A stretch of DNA of 64,000 nucleotides, taken from the NCBI RefSeq assembly GCF_900105805.1, contig NZ_LT629788.1:5254501-5318500 (forward strand), given 5' to 3'. Made by a program: the position numbers and the translations under genes. Below are positions 34,299-42,676 of the stretch, piece after piece (position 1 is the first letter of the stretch; every line of letters begins with the position of its first letter). The notes below the pieces were generated by a model that worked only from the letters and a program-made list of their open reading frames with translations, searched no databases and was not told the origin of the DNA. The DNA comes from Pseudomonas moraviensis. GTDB lineage: Bacteria > Pseudomonadota > Gammaproteobacteria > Pseudomonadales > Pseudomonadaceae.

Positions 34299-34868
34299 AT
34301 GAAGCGGTTATTGCTGATCCTTTTTGCTGGCCTGGTACTGGCTGGCTGCGCCACTTCCGGCGTCGACCCGTTGGCGCCGAGAACTGTCAACAGCGTCAAC
34401 CTCAAGCGTTATCAGGGCACCTGGTATGAACTGGCACGCTTGCCGATGTACTTCCAGCGCCACTGCGCCCAATCCGAAGCCCACTACAGCCTCAAGCCGG
34501 ACGGTAACGTCGGCGTGCTCAACCGCTGCCTGACCCCGGACTGGCAATGGGAAGAAGCCAAGGGCACGGCTTATCCCCAGGTGCCGGGCAAGACCGACAA
34601 GCTCTGGGTCGAATTCGATAACTGGTTCTCGCGCCTGGTGCCAGGTGTGGCGAAGGGCGAGTACTGGGTGTTGTACGTCAGCGACGATTACAAGACCGCC
34701 ATCGTCGGCGATCCGAGTCGCAAGTACCTGTGGCTGCTGTCACGCACGCCGACCGTCAACGGTGTCGTGCGCGAAGAGCTGCTGAGCAAGGCGCGGCAGC
34801 AGGGTTACGACACTACGCGACTGATCTGGCGCGCGTCGGATCGGCAGATGGCCAAGACCTCTAATTAA
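34299..34868 (+). CDS. blc: Outer-membrane lipocalin lipoprotein
   Basis: A 189-residue lipoprotein: lipobox LAGC (Cys17) and a lipocalin barrel with the first conserved motif YQGTWYELARLPMYFQ (about 44-59), then PDWQWEEAKGTAYPQ, EYWVLYVSDDYKTAIVGDP and YLWLLSRTP, as in E. coli Blc. It binds fatty acids or lysophospholipids and is thought to help outer-membrane maintenance. Likely co-transcribed with the upstream small lipoprotein (29-base gap). It has the usual length. Confidence 0.9.
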   Translation: MKRLLLILFAGLVLAGCATSGVDPLAPRTVNSVNLKRYQGTWYELARLPMYFQRHCAQSEAHYSLKPDGNVGVLNRCLTPDWQWEEAKGTAYPQVPGKTDKLWVEFDNWFSRLVPGVAKGEYWVLYVSDDYKTAIVGDPSRKYLWLLSRTPTVNGVVREELLSKARQQGYDTTRLIWRASDRQMAKTSN

Positions 34869-34886
34869 GTCTCGATACATATCAAA

Positions 34887-34977
34887 TGTGGGAGCGAGCC
34901 TGCTCGCGAAGAGGGTGTGTCAGTCGACATGAATATTGACTGATGCACCGCTTTCGCGAGCAGGCTCGCTCCCACAG
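34887..34977. repeat. Inverted REP-like pair
   Basis: TGTGGGAGCGAGCCTGCTCG at 34887-34906 faces its complement ending at about 34976, between the convergent blc and hutF genes. Confidence 0.8.
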
Positions 34978-34988
34978 TTTGTTTTGCG

Positions 34989-36353
34989 TCAGCCCAAGAG
35001 ATCGCGCAGGACCTGGGTAAAGGCTCGGGCGCTTTGCTCTTCGCCGGGATGCCGTCCATCGCGTACCACCCACTGACCATTCACCAGCACATCGCGCACC
35101 TGCCGATCGCCGCCGGCGAACAGCCAGCGATTCAGAATCCCGTCCCCCGACGCTGTCGCCAGATACGGATCGTTGCCATCGAGCACGATCCAGTCCGCGC
35201 GCTTGCCCACTTCCAACGCGCCGATCGGCTGACCCAGCGCCTGCGCGCCGCCGTCCAGCGCCGCGTCATACAGCGTGCGGCCGACCATCGGCTGCTGCGC
35301 GCCATACAAGCGATTGCGCCGCTGATCACGCAGGCGCTGGCCGTATTCCAGCCAGCGTAATTCTTCCACCACGCTCAGCGAAACATGGCTGTCGGAGCCA
35401 ATGCCCATGCGCCCGCCCTGGGCGAGAAAATCCACTGCCGGGAAAATTCCATCACCCAGATTCGCTTCAGTGGTCAGGCAAAGCCCGGCGATCGCGCGAC
35501 TGTTGGCCATCAGCGAGACTTCTTCCGGGTTGGCGTGGGTCGCGTGGACCAGGCACCAGCGCTGATCGACGTCGGTATTTTCGTACAGCCATTGCAGCGG
35601 CCGCCGACCGCTCCAGCTCAGGCAGTCGTCGACTTCTTTCTGCTGTTCGGCGATGTGGATGTGCACCGGGATCTGCTTGTCACTGGCAGCGAGCACTTCG
35701 CTGATCTGCTGCGGCGTCACCGCGCGTAGCGAGTGGAAACACAGGCCCAGCGATTGCGCCTTTTGCTGTGCCAGTAATGGCTGCAACCGTGCGTGCAGAT
35801 TCAAGTAGTTTTCGGTGCTGTTGATAAACCGGCGCTGGCCGTCATTCGGCGTCTGCCCACCGAAACCGGAATGGCTGTAAAGCACCGGCAGCAGGGTCAG
35901 ACCGATACCGCTTTCACTGGCTGCCTGGCTGATGCGCAAGGCCAGTTCGGCCGGATCGGCATACGGCTGGCCGCTGCTGTCGTGGTGCACGTAGTGGAAT
36001 TCAGCGACCGAGGTGTACCCGGCCTTGAGCATTTCGATGTACAGCTGACGGGCGATGATGCCGAGCTGATCCGGGCTGATCTTTCCGACGAGGCGATACA
36101 TCAGATCGCGCCAGGTCCAGAAACTGTCGTTGGGGTTACCGGCCACTTCGGCCAGTCCAGCCATGGCGCGCTGGAAGGCGTGGGAGTGCAGATTGGGCAT
36201 CCCCGGCAGCAGCGGCCCGTTCAGCCGCTCGGCGCCGTCTGCGGTGGAATCGGCCTGGATTCGGGTCAGCAGGCCATCGACGCTGACCTCGAGACGTACA
36301 TTGTTGGCCCATCCGTTAGGCAGCAGTGCGCGTTCGGCAAAGAAGGCGGACAT
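34989..36353 (-). CDS. hutF: Formimidoylglutamate deiminase
   Basis: A 454-residue amidohydrolase that converts N-formimino-L-glutamate to N-formyl-L-glutamate and ammonia, the branch of histidine breakdown followed by HutG. Metal ligands are visible in MPNLHSHAF (His56, His58) and HVHIAEQ, with the later GSDSHVSLS supplying the catalytic Asp. The ATG at 36353 gives the family start MSAFFAERALLP; ATG 36368 is in frame 15 bases upstream. It is divergent from hutC, and a HutC operator lies 27 bases upstream. Confidence 0.95.
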   Translation of the reverse strand: MSAFFAERALLPNGWANNVRLEVSVDGLLTRIQADSTADGAERLNGPLLPGMPNLHSHAFQRAMAGLAEVAGNPNDSFWTWRDLMYRLVGKISPDQLGIIARQLYIEMLKAGYTSVAEFHYVHHDSSGQPYADPAELALRISQAASESGIGLTLLPVLYSHSGFGGQTPNDGQRRFINSTENYLNLHARLQPLLAQQKAQSLGLCFHSLRAVTPQQISEVLAASDKQIPVHIHIAEQQKEVDDCLSWSGRRPLQWLYENTDVDQRWCLVHATHANPEEVSLMANSRAIAGLCLTTEANLGDGIFPAVDFLAQGGRMGIGSDSHVSLSVVEELRWLEYGQRLRDQRRNRLYGAQQPMVGRTLYDAALDGGAQALGQPIGALEVGKRADWIVLDGNDPYLATASGDGILNRWLFAGGDRQVRDVLVNGQWVVRDGRHPGEEQSARAFTQVLRDLLG

Positions 36354-36379
36354 CGTTCGGCACCCCATCGTGTGTTATT

Positions 36380-36389
36380 TGTATATACA
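36380..36389. promoter_or_regulatory. HutC operator in the hutF-hutC gap
   Basis: TGTATATACA, a perfect TGTA-N2-TACA palindrome, the sequence reported for HutC of P. fluorescens. On the minus strand it overlaps a possible sigma-70 -10 region (TTTACC-N17-TATATG) that would transcribe hutF, so HutC bound here would repress hutF and probably also its own gene. A motif AGACGT.TGC follows at 36395 and recurs at 38131. Confidence 0.75.
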
Positions 36390-36460
36390 TATACAGACGT
36401 TTGCCTGCCCGGTAAACTCCGGCAAGCTAGTCACTTTCATCCAATGAACAGGGATCAACC

Positions 36461-37210
36461 GTGCCGACTCCGCCTCCAGTCTCTCCGTTGGCCGCGAACA
36501 TGGGCGACAGTCCGGCGCCCTTGTACGCCCGCGTCAAACAGATGATCACCCAGCAGATCGACAGCGGTAACTGGCCGCCGCACTACCGCGTGCCGTCCGA
36601 AAGCGAACTGGTCAGCCAGCTCGGCTTCAGCCGCATGACCATCAACCGCGCCTTGCGTGAGATGACCGCCGATGGCCTGCTGGTGCGCATGCAAGGCGTC
36701 GGCACCTTTGTCGCCGAACCGAAGAGCCAGTCCGCGCTGTTCGAAGTGCACAACATCGCCGACGAAATCGCCTCGCGCGGTCATCGCCACACCTGCCAGG
36801 TCATCACCCTCGAGGAAGAGGCCGCCGGCTCCGAGCGTGCGCTGGCACTGGATATGCGCGAAGGGCAGAAGGTCTTCCACTCGCTGATCGTGCATTACGA
36901 AAACGACATTCCGGTGCAAATCGAAGACCGGTTCGTCAACGCCCTGGTCGCCCCGGAGTACCTCAAGCAGGACTTCACCCTGCAGACACCTTATGCCTAC
37001 CTCAACCAGGTCGCGCCGCTGACCGAAGGCGAGCACGTGGTCGAAGCGATACTCGCCGAGCCGTCCGAATGCAAGTTGCTGCAGATCGAAAAGGGCGAGC
37101 CGTGCTTGCTGATCCGTCGGCGTACCTGGTCGGGGCGTCAGCCAGTGACGGCGGCGCGCTTGATCCATCCGGGTTCCCGTCATCGTCTCGAAGGGCGGTT
37201 CCATAAATGA
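36461..37210 (+). CDS. hutC: Histidine utilisation repressor HutC (GntR family)
   Basis: A 249-residue regulator: winged helix-turn-helix (about 20-88; YRVPSESELVSQLGFSRMTI) and a UTRA ligand domain (about 105-245; VEAILAEPSECKLLQIEKGE). It represses hut genes until urocanate binds. The GTG at 36461 has AGGGA upstream; alternative in-frame starts further in would remove the DNA-binding helices. It overlaps hutD by 4 bases. Divergent from hutF across a 107-base control region holding a HutC operator. Confidence 0.95.
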   Translation: MPTPPPVSPLAANMGDSPAPLYARVKQMITQQIDSGNWPPHYRVPSESELVSQLGFSRMTINRALREMTADGLLVRMQGVGTFVAEPKSQSALFEVHNIADEIASRGHRHTCQVITLEEEAAGSERALALDMREGQKVFHSLIVHYENDIPVQIEDRFVNALVAPEYLKQDFTLQTPYAYLNQVAPLTEGEHVVEAILAEPSECKLLQIEKGEPCLLIRRRTWSGRQPVTAARLIHPGSRHRLEGRFHK

Positions 37211-37776
37211 ATGCACTCAAGGTCCTACGCGCCGAAGGCTACCCGCGCATGCCGTGGAAAAACGGCGGCGGCAGCACCGAAGAAATCACTCGCGATGCAG
37301 GTGCTGGCCTGGACGGTTTCGGCTGGCGCCTGTCGATTGCCGACATCACTGAGTCGGGCGGGTTCTCGACGTTCGCCGGTTACCAGCGAGTCATCACCGT
37401 GTTGCAGGGGGACGGCATGACCCTGTGCGTCGACGGTGACGATACCCGCCCACTGTTACCCCTCGACCCGTATGCTTTCAGCGGCGAAAGTCAGGTGTCC
37501 TGCACGTTGCTCGGCGGTGCGATTCGCGACTTCAATCTGATCTACGCGCCGCAACGTTACAGCGCGCGGTTGCAGTGGCTGGACGGTGAGCAGCGGTTTT
37601 TCAGCTCGGCATCGACGTTGCTGGTGTTCAGTGTCAGTGAGTTGCTGCAAGTGCAAGTCGGTGAAACCGCATCGCAACTCGGTCGCCATGATTGTCTGCA
37701 ACTGGACGGTAACGCCGGACTGGTTGAAGTCGCCACCAATGCCGCTTGCTGCGTCATCGAACTCCTCCAAAACTGA
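37207..37776 (+). CDS. hutD: HutD family protein
   Basis: A 189-residue bicupin protein always associated with hut genes. MPWKNGGGSTEEITR (about 15-29), FGWRLSIADITESGGFS and FAGYQRVITVLQGDGM are typical. In P. fluorescens it is reported to set an upper limit on hut expression, perhaps by binding formylglutamate; no enzyme activity is known. Its start overlaps the hutC stop (ATGA). Confidence 0.92.
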   Translation: MNALKVLRAEGYPRMPWKNGGGSTEEITRDAGAGLDGFGWRLSIADITESGGFSTFAGYQRVITVLQGDGMTLCVDGDDTRPLLPLDPYAFSGESQVSCTLLGGAIRDFNLIYAPQRYSARLQWLDGEQRFFSSASTLLVFSVSELLQVQVGETASQLGRHDCLQLDGNAGLVEVATNAACCVIELLQN

Positions 37777-37798
37777 ACACAATCCCCCTGTGGCGAAG

Positions 37799-37897
37799 GA
37801 ACTTGGTCCCGCTGGAGGCCGAAGGACTCCCAATTCCGGTAAACACCGATTTGGGGCTGCTTCGCAGCCCAGCGTGAGCAAGCTCCCTCGCCACAGT
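37799..37897. repeat. Inverted TGTGGCGAGGGAGC-type repeat
   Basis: TGTGGCGAAGGAACTTGGTC at 37799-37818 faces GAGCAAGCTCCCTCGCCACA ending at 37895. Members of the same family lie at 44380-44473, 57430-57561 and 61400-61522. It separates hutCD from hutU. Confidence 0.8.
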
Positions 37898-37925
37898 TGC
37901 ATTCACACTTCCTGTTTCCATCCTC

Positions 37926-37940
37926 GCACCAACTTGTTAC
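37926..37940. promoter_or_regulatory. Possible enhancer half-sites upstream of hutU
   Basis: GCACC-AACTT-GTTAC has one perfect NtrC half (GCACC) and contains TGTTAC, which matches the half-site I recall for CbrB. It lies about 155 bases upstream of the -24 element. CbrB and NtrC are both known activators of hut in P. fluorescens; the assignment of this site is inference. Confidence 0.35.
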
Positions 37941-38093
37941 CGAACGCCCCAGCGTGGCGCAAAACCTCGCTTTCGAAACACTCCCCAACCCCTTCCATTA
38001 ATACCCTCGAAATATTTCATCCACGCGTGACCCCTTGATTCAGGCGCTCTCCAGCCCTGTCCGTATTTTTTCTTGAACACCTCTCCAACAAGT

Positions 38094-38108
38094 TGGCCGC
38101 TTGATTGC
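38094..38108 (+). promoter_or_regulatory. Sigma-54 promoter of hutU
   Basis: TGGCCG-CTTGA-TTGC, with GG and GC ten bases apart, matches TGGCAC-N5-TTGC. The predicted transcription start (about 38120) falls inside the HutC palindrome. The leader to hutU is about 139 bases. Confidence 0.65.
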
Positions 38109-38113
38109 ATATG

Positions 38114-38127
38114 CTTGTATGTACAAG
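38114..38127. promoter_or_regulatory. HutC operator at the hutU promoter
   Basis: CTTGTA-TG-TACAAG is a perfect 6+6 palindrome containing TGTA-N2-TACA. It begins 5 bases after the -12 element of the sigma-54 promoter, so the repressor would block the start point. Confidence 0.8.
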
Positions 38128-38258
38128 TAAAGACGTATGCGTATGAGTCGTCCGAGACTCTCCGCAGCGTCCACTGATTCGCTTGTCGCGCAGAAAAGCG
38201 CGCAGGCTGCTGCCCACTGCCAGGGTTGGTTTGAATTGATCGCTGAGGAGTCTTTTTC

Positions 38259-39947
38259 GTGACTGACAATACCCAGAACAGCAACAAGTTTCGTGACGTG
38301 CAGATTCGCGCCGCCCGCGGTAACACACTGACCGCCAAGAGCTGGCTGACCGAAGCGCCGCTGCGCATGTTGATGAACAACCTCGACCCGGAAGTCGCCG
38401 AGAACCCGAAAGAGCTGGTGGTCTACGGTGGCATCGGCCGCGCTGCGCGGAACTGGGAGTGCTACGACAAGATCGTCGAGAGCCTGACTCACCTGAACGA
38501 CGACGAAACCCTGCTGGTGCAATCGGGCAAACCGGTCGGCGTGTTCAAGACTCATAGCAACGCGCCGCGCGTGCTGATCGCCAACTCCAACCTCGTGCCG
38601 CACTGGGCGAGCTGGGAACACTTCAACGAACTCGACGCCAAAGGCCTGGCCATGTACGGCCAGATGACCGCCGGCAGCTGGATCTACATCGGCAGCCAGG
38701 GCATCGTTCAGGGCACCTACGAAACCTTCGTCGAAGCCGGTCGCCAGCATTACAACGCTGACCTCAAGGGGCGCTGGGTGCTAACTGCAGGCCTCGGTGG
38801 CATGGGCGGCGCACAACCGCTGGCCGCCACCCTGGCCGGCGCCTGCTCGCTGAACATCGAATGCCAGCAGGTCAGCATCGATTTCCGCCTGAAAAGCCGT
38901 TACGTCGACGAGCAAGCCAAAGACCTCGACGACGCCTTGGCACGCATCGACAAATACACCAAGGAAGGCAAAGCGATCTCCATCGCTCTGCTCGGCAATG
39001 CTGCCGAAATTCTCCCGGAACTGGTCAAGCGCGGCGTGCGCCCGGACATGGTCACCGACCAGACCAGCGCCCACGACCCGCTCAACGGTTACTTGCCGGC
39101 CGGCTGGAGCTGGGACGAATACCGCGCCCGCGCCAAGACCGAACCGGCCGCTGTGATCAAAGCCGCCAAGCAGTCGATGGCCGTGCACGTCAAAGCCATG
39201 CTGGAATTCCAGAAGCAAGGCATTCCGACCTTCGACTACGGCAACAACATCCGTCAGATGGCGCAGGAAGAGGGCGTCGAAAATGCTTTCGATTTCCCGG
39301 GCTTCGTGCCGGCGTACATCCGTCCGCTGTTCTGCCGTGGCATCGGCCCGTTCCGTTGGGCGGCGCTGTCGGGTGATCCGCAGGACATCTACAAAACCGA
39401 CGCCAAGGTCAAAGAGTTGATCCCGGACGACGCACACTTGCACAACTGGCTGGACATGGCCCGCGAGCGCATCAGCTTCCAGGGTCTGCCGGCACGTATC
39501 TGCTGGGTCGGTCTGGGCCAGCGCGCCAGGCTCGGTCTGGCCTTCAACGAAATGGTGCGTAGCGGTGAGCTGTCGGCACCGGTGGTGATCGGTCGCGACC
39601 ACCTCGATTCCGGCTCGGTCGCCAGTCCCAACCGCGAAACCGAATCGATGCAGGACGGTTCCGACGCCGTGTCCGACTGGCCACTGCTCAACGCGCTGCT
39701 GAACACTGCGAGCGGCGCGACCTGGGTATCCCTGCACCATGGCGGCGGTGTCGGCATGGGCTTCTCGCAGCATTCGGGGATGGTGATTGTCTGCGACGGT
39801 ACCGATGAGGCCGCCGAGCGCATCGCCCGCGTGCTGCACAACGACCCGGCCACCGGCGTCATGCGCCACGCCGACGCCGGCTACCAGATTGCGATCGACT
39901 GCGCGAAAGAGCAGGGGCTGAATCTGCCGATGATCACCGGCAAATAA
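38259..39947 (+). CDS. hutU: Urocanate hydratase
   Basis: A 562-residue NAD-dependent enzyme that adds water to urocanate giving 4-imidazolone-5-propionate. Signatures include YGGIGRAARNW near the N terminus, the NAD-binding TAGLGGMGGAQPLA (about 175-190), FCRGIGPFRW and RICWVGLGQRARLG. It starts with GTG; GAGGAG lies 8 bases before. It is the first gene of the hutU-hutG unit, after a sigma-54 promoter and HutC operator; a REP-like pair follows it. Confidence 0.97.
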   Translation: MTDNTQNSNKFRDVQIRAARGNTLTAKSWLTEAPLRMLMNNLDPEVAENPKELVVYGGIGRAARNWECYDKIVESLTHLNDDETLLVQSGKPVGVFKTHSNAPRVLIANSNLVPHWASWEHFNELDAKGLAMYGQMTAGSWIYIGSQGIVQGTYETFVEAGRQHYNADLKGRWVLTAGLGGMGGAQPLAATLAGACSLNIECQQVSIDFRLKSRYVDEQAKDLDDALARIDKYTKEGKAISIALLGNAAEILPELVKRGVRPDMVTDQTSAHDPLNGYLPAGWSWDEYRARAKTEPAAVIKAAKQSMAVHVKAMLEFQKQGIPTFDYGNNIRQMAQEEGVENAFDFPGFVPAYIRPLFCRGIGPFRWAALSGDPQDIYKTDAKVKELIPDDAHLHNWLDMARERISFQGLPARICWVGLGQRARLGLAFNEMVRSGELSAPVVIGRDHLDSGSVASPNRETESMQDGSDAVSDWPLLNALLNTASGATWVSLHHGGGVGMGFSQHSGMVIVCDGTDEAAERIARVLHNDPATGVMRHADAGYQIAIDCAKEQGLNLPMITGK

Positions 39948-39958
39948 TGCTTTCCCCC

Positions 39959-40048
39959 TGTAGGAGTGAGCCTGCTCGCGATAGCGGTGTGTCAGCCAGC
40001 ACATTTGCTGAATGTGCTGGCCTTATCGCGAGCAGGCTCACTCCTACA
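39959..40048. repeat. Inverted REP-like pair with an extra central hairpin
   Basis: TGTAGGAGTGAGCCTGCTCG (39959) faces its complement (to 40047). The central spacer itself contains CCAGCACATT-TGCTG-AATGTGCTGG, a perfect 10-pair hairpin (39996-40020), so three nested stems are possible. It lies between hutU and the permease gene. Confidence 0.85.
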
Positions 40049-40093
40049 AAAGCGAAACAATCGATATCCAGAACAATCCACAGAGGTTGAATC

Positions 40094-41566
40094 ATGGCGG
40101 TTAACAACGAACGTGCAGGCAGTACTCCGTTGATCGAAAGGCGTTCGATCGACTACATCCCGGAAGCGGAAAGACACGGTCGTCTGTTCAGTCAGTTCAC
40201 CCTGTGGATGGGCGCCAACCTGCAGATCACCGCGATCGTCACCGGGGCCTTGGCCGTGGTGCTCGGCGGTGATGTGTTCTGGTCGTTGATCGGTTTGTTG
40301 ATCGGTCAGTTGCTCGGCGGTGGCGTGATGGCGCTGCATGCCGCGCAAGGGCCGAAACTGGGCTTGCCGCAAATGATCTCCAGCCGCGTGCAGTTCGGCG
40401 TTTATGGCGCGGCGATTCCGATCGTGCTGGTGTGCCTGATGTACCTCGGCTTCACCGCCACCGGGACGGTGCTGTCCGGGCAGGCGCTGGGTCAGTTGTT
40501 TGGTGTCAGCGATAGCGTTGGCATCCTGATTTTCGCCAGTGTCATCGTGCTGGTCACGGTGCTCGGCTATCGGGTGATTCACTGGATCGGCCGCGTCGCC
40601 AGTGTCATTGGCGTGATCGCTTTCGTGTTCCTGTTCTGGCGGCTGATGAGCCAGACCGACGTCGGTGCACTCCTGCAGATTCGCCATTTCAGCTGGAGCA
40701 GTTTCCTGTTGGCGGTGTCGCTGGCAGCTTCCTGGCAGATCGCGTTCGGTCCTTATGTGGCGGACTATTCTCGCTACTTGCCGAGCGCCACTTCGGCGGT
40801 GAAAACCTTTTTCGCCGCTGGCGCAGGCTCGGTGATCGGCGCGCAAGTGGCGATGATCCTCGGCGTGTTTGCTGCGGCTTCGGCCAACGGTCAATTCGCA
40901 GGCCATGAGGTCGCCTACATCGTCGGGCTCGGCGGTACCGGCGCCACCGCCGCGCTGCTGTATTTCAGCATCGCGTTCGGCAAGGTGACCATTTCGACGC
41001 TGAACTCCTACGGCAGCTTCATGTGCATTGCGACCATCATCAGTGGCTTCAAAGGACACCTGACGGTTACCCGTATGCAGCGGCTGGTGTTCGTGCTGTT
41101 CATCGTCGGCGCGGCGACGCTGATCGCCCTGCTCGGGCAGCACTCGTTCCTCGGTGCGTTCAAGTCGTTCATCCTGTTTCTGCTGGCCTTCTTCACCCCG
41201 TGGAGCGCGATCAATCTGGTCGACTACTACTGCATCACCCGCGAGCGCTACGACGTGCCGGCGCTGGCCGATCCGAACGGTCGCTACGGCCGCTGGAACC
41301 TGCTCGGTATCAGCGTTTATGTGTTCGGCGTGCTGGTGCAGTTGCCATTCATCTCGACCAAGTTCTACACCGGCCCGCTGGTAGCAGCTCTTGGTGATGT
41401 CGATATTTCCTGGATCATCGGCCTGGTGCTGCCGGCCGCCGTCTATTACTTCTGCGCGAAAAAATGGCACAGCGCAGTGCCCGATCAGTTGATTCTGCCG
41501 GTCGAGCAGAACAGCGTCGTACAAGCAAAAACCAGCGGGACCGGTCGCGCTGCGGCGCAGGCCTGA
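40094..41566 (+). CDS. hutT: NCS1-family permease, probable urocanate/histidine transporter
   Basis: A 490-residue permease of the nucleobase:cation symporter-1 (cytosine permease-like) family with about 12 membrane segments. The N-terminal RRSIDYIPEAERHG and LFSQFTLWMGANLQITAI, and central SLAASWQIAFGPYVADYSRYLP, are typical. Although commonly annotated as a cytosine permease, its place between hutU and hutX agrees with the HutT (urocanate transporter) described in P. fluorescens; substrate is inferred from context. Start ATG at 40094 preceded by AGAGG. Confidence 0.75.
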   Translation: MAVNNERAGSTPLIERRSIDYIPEAERHGRLFSQFTLWMGANLQITAIVTGALAVVLGGDVFWSLIGLLIGQLLGGGVMALHAAQGPKLGLPQMISSRVQFGVYGAAIPIVLVCLMYLGFTATGTVLSGQALGQLFGVSDSVGILIFASVIVLVTVLGYRVIHWIGRVASVIGVIAFVFLFWRLMSQTDVGALLQIRHFSWSSFLLAVSLAASWQIAFGPYVADYSRYLPSATSAVKTFFAAGAGSVIGAQVAMILGVFAAASANGQFAGHEVAYIVGLGGTGATAALLYFSIAFGKVTISTLNSYGSFMCIATIISGFKGHLTVTRMQRLVFVLFIVGAATLIALLGQHSFLGAFKSFILFLLAFFTPWSAINLVDYYCITRERYDVPALADPNGRYGRWNLLGISVYVFGVLVQLPFISTKFYTGPLVAALGDVDISWIIGLVLPAAVYYFCAKKWHSAVPDQLILPVEQNSVVQAKTSGTGRAAAQA

Positions 41567-41637
41567 TCTGGACGTGGACCAGGCTGGATGCCTCTTGAAC
41601 TGCCGTAAGCCCATTCATGATTAGGAGCGTCACGACA

Positions 41638-42606
41638 ATGAAATCGAACAAGACCCTGCTGACCACATTGCTGTCCATGGGCCTGTTGGCCAGTGCCGGT
41701 GCGACGCAAGCCGCCGGCTGGTGCGAATCGGGCAAACCGGTGAAATTCGCCGGGCTGAACTGGGAAAGCGGCATGCTCCTGACCGACGTGCTGCAAGTGG
41801 TGCTGGAGAAAGGTTACGGCTGCAAGACCGACAGCCTGCCGGGCAATTCCATCACCATGGAAAACGCCCTGAGCAGCAACGATATTCAAGTGTTCGCCGA
41901 AGAGTGGGTCGGCCGCAGCGAGGTCTGGAACAAGGCCGAGAAGGCCGGCAAGGTCGTCGGTGTCGGCGCGCCGGTAGTGGGCGCTGTCGAAGGCTGGTAC
42001 GTGCCGCGTTACGTGATCGAAGGCGACGCCAAGCGCAAGCTCGAGGCGAAAGCCCCGGACCTGAAAAACATCGCTGATCTGGGCAAATATTCCGCCGTGT
42101 TCAAGGATGCCGAAGAGCCGTCCAAGGGCCGCTTCTACAACTGCCCGGCCGGCTGGACCTGCGAGCTCGACAACAGCGAGATGCTCAAGAGCTACGGCTT
42201 GGAAAACAGCTACACCAACTTCCGTCCGGGCACAGGACCTGCGCTGGATGCAGCGGTGCTGTCGAGCTACAAGCGTGGCGAGCCGATTCTCTTCTACTAC
42301 TGGTCGCCGACCCCGCTGATGGGCCAGATCGACGCGGTCAAACTCGAAGAGAAACCGGGCGTCGACAAGACCGTGACCATCAAGGTCGGCCTGTCGAAAA
42401 CCTTCCACGACGAAGCCCCGGAACTGGTCGCCGTGCTGGAGAAGGTCAACCTGCCGATCGACCTGCTCAACCAGAACCTCGGGCGCATGGCCAAGGAACG
42501 CATCGAGTCGGCAAAACTGGCGAAAATCTTCCTCAAGGAACATCCTGAAGTCTGGCACGCATGGGTGAGCGACGACGCAGCCAGGAAAATCGACGCGGCC
42601 TTGTAG
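41638..42606 (+). CDS. hutX: ABC transporter substrate-binding protein HutX
   Basis: A 322-residue periplasmic binding protein: signal peptide (about 1-25) and an OpuAC/ProX-like domain (VKFAGLNWESGMLLTDVLQ; LPGNSITMENALSSNDIQVF; YYWSPTPLMGQ). It belongs to the glycine betaine/choline-type importers, but the operon setting and the hutXWV names used in other Pseudomonas and rhizobia indicate histidine. AGGAG lies about 10 bases before this ATG; an in-frame ATG at 41617 lacks one. hutW follows 70 bases later. Confidence 0.85.
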   Translation: MKSNKTLLTTLLSMGLLASAGATQAAGWCESGKPVKFAGLNWESGMLLTDVLQVVLEKGYGCKTDSLPGNSITMENALSSNDIQVFAEEWVGRSEVWNKAEKAGKVVGVGAPVVGAVEGWYVPRYVIEGDAKRKLEAKAPDLKNIADLGKYSAVFKDAEEPSKGRFYNCPAGWTCELDNSEMLKSYGLENSYTNFRPGTGPALDAAVLSSYKRGEPILFYYWSPTPLMGQIDAVKLEEKPGVDKTVTIKVGLSKTFHDEAPELVAVLEKVNLPIDLLNQNLGRMAKERIESAKLAKIFLKEHPEVWHAWVSDDAARKIDAAL

Positions 42607-42676
42607 GTCAGGTTTACCCGGCTGCCAGCCACGGCAGCCGGACGCTTGATCGCAACCCCTTGATTGAGAGTCCCTT

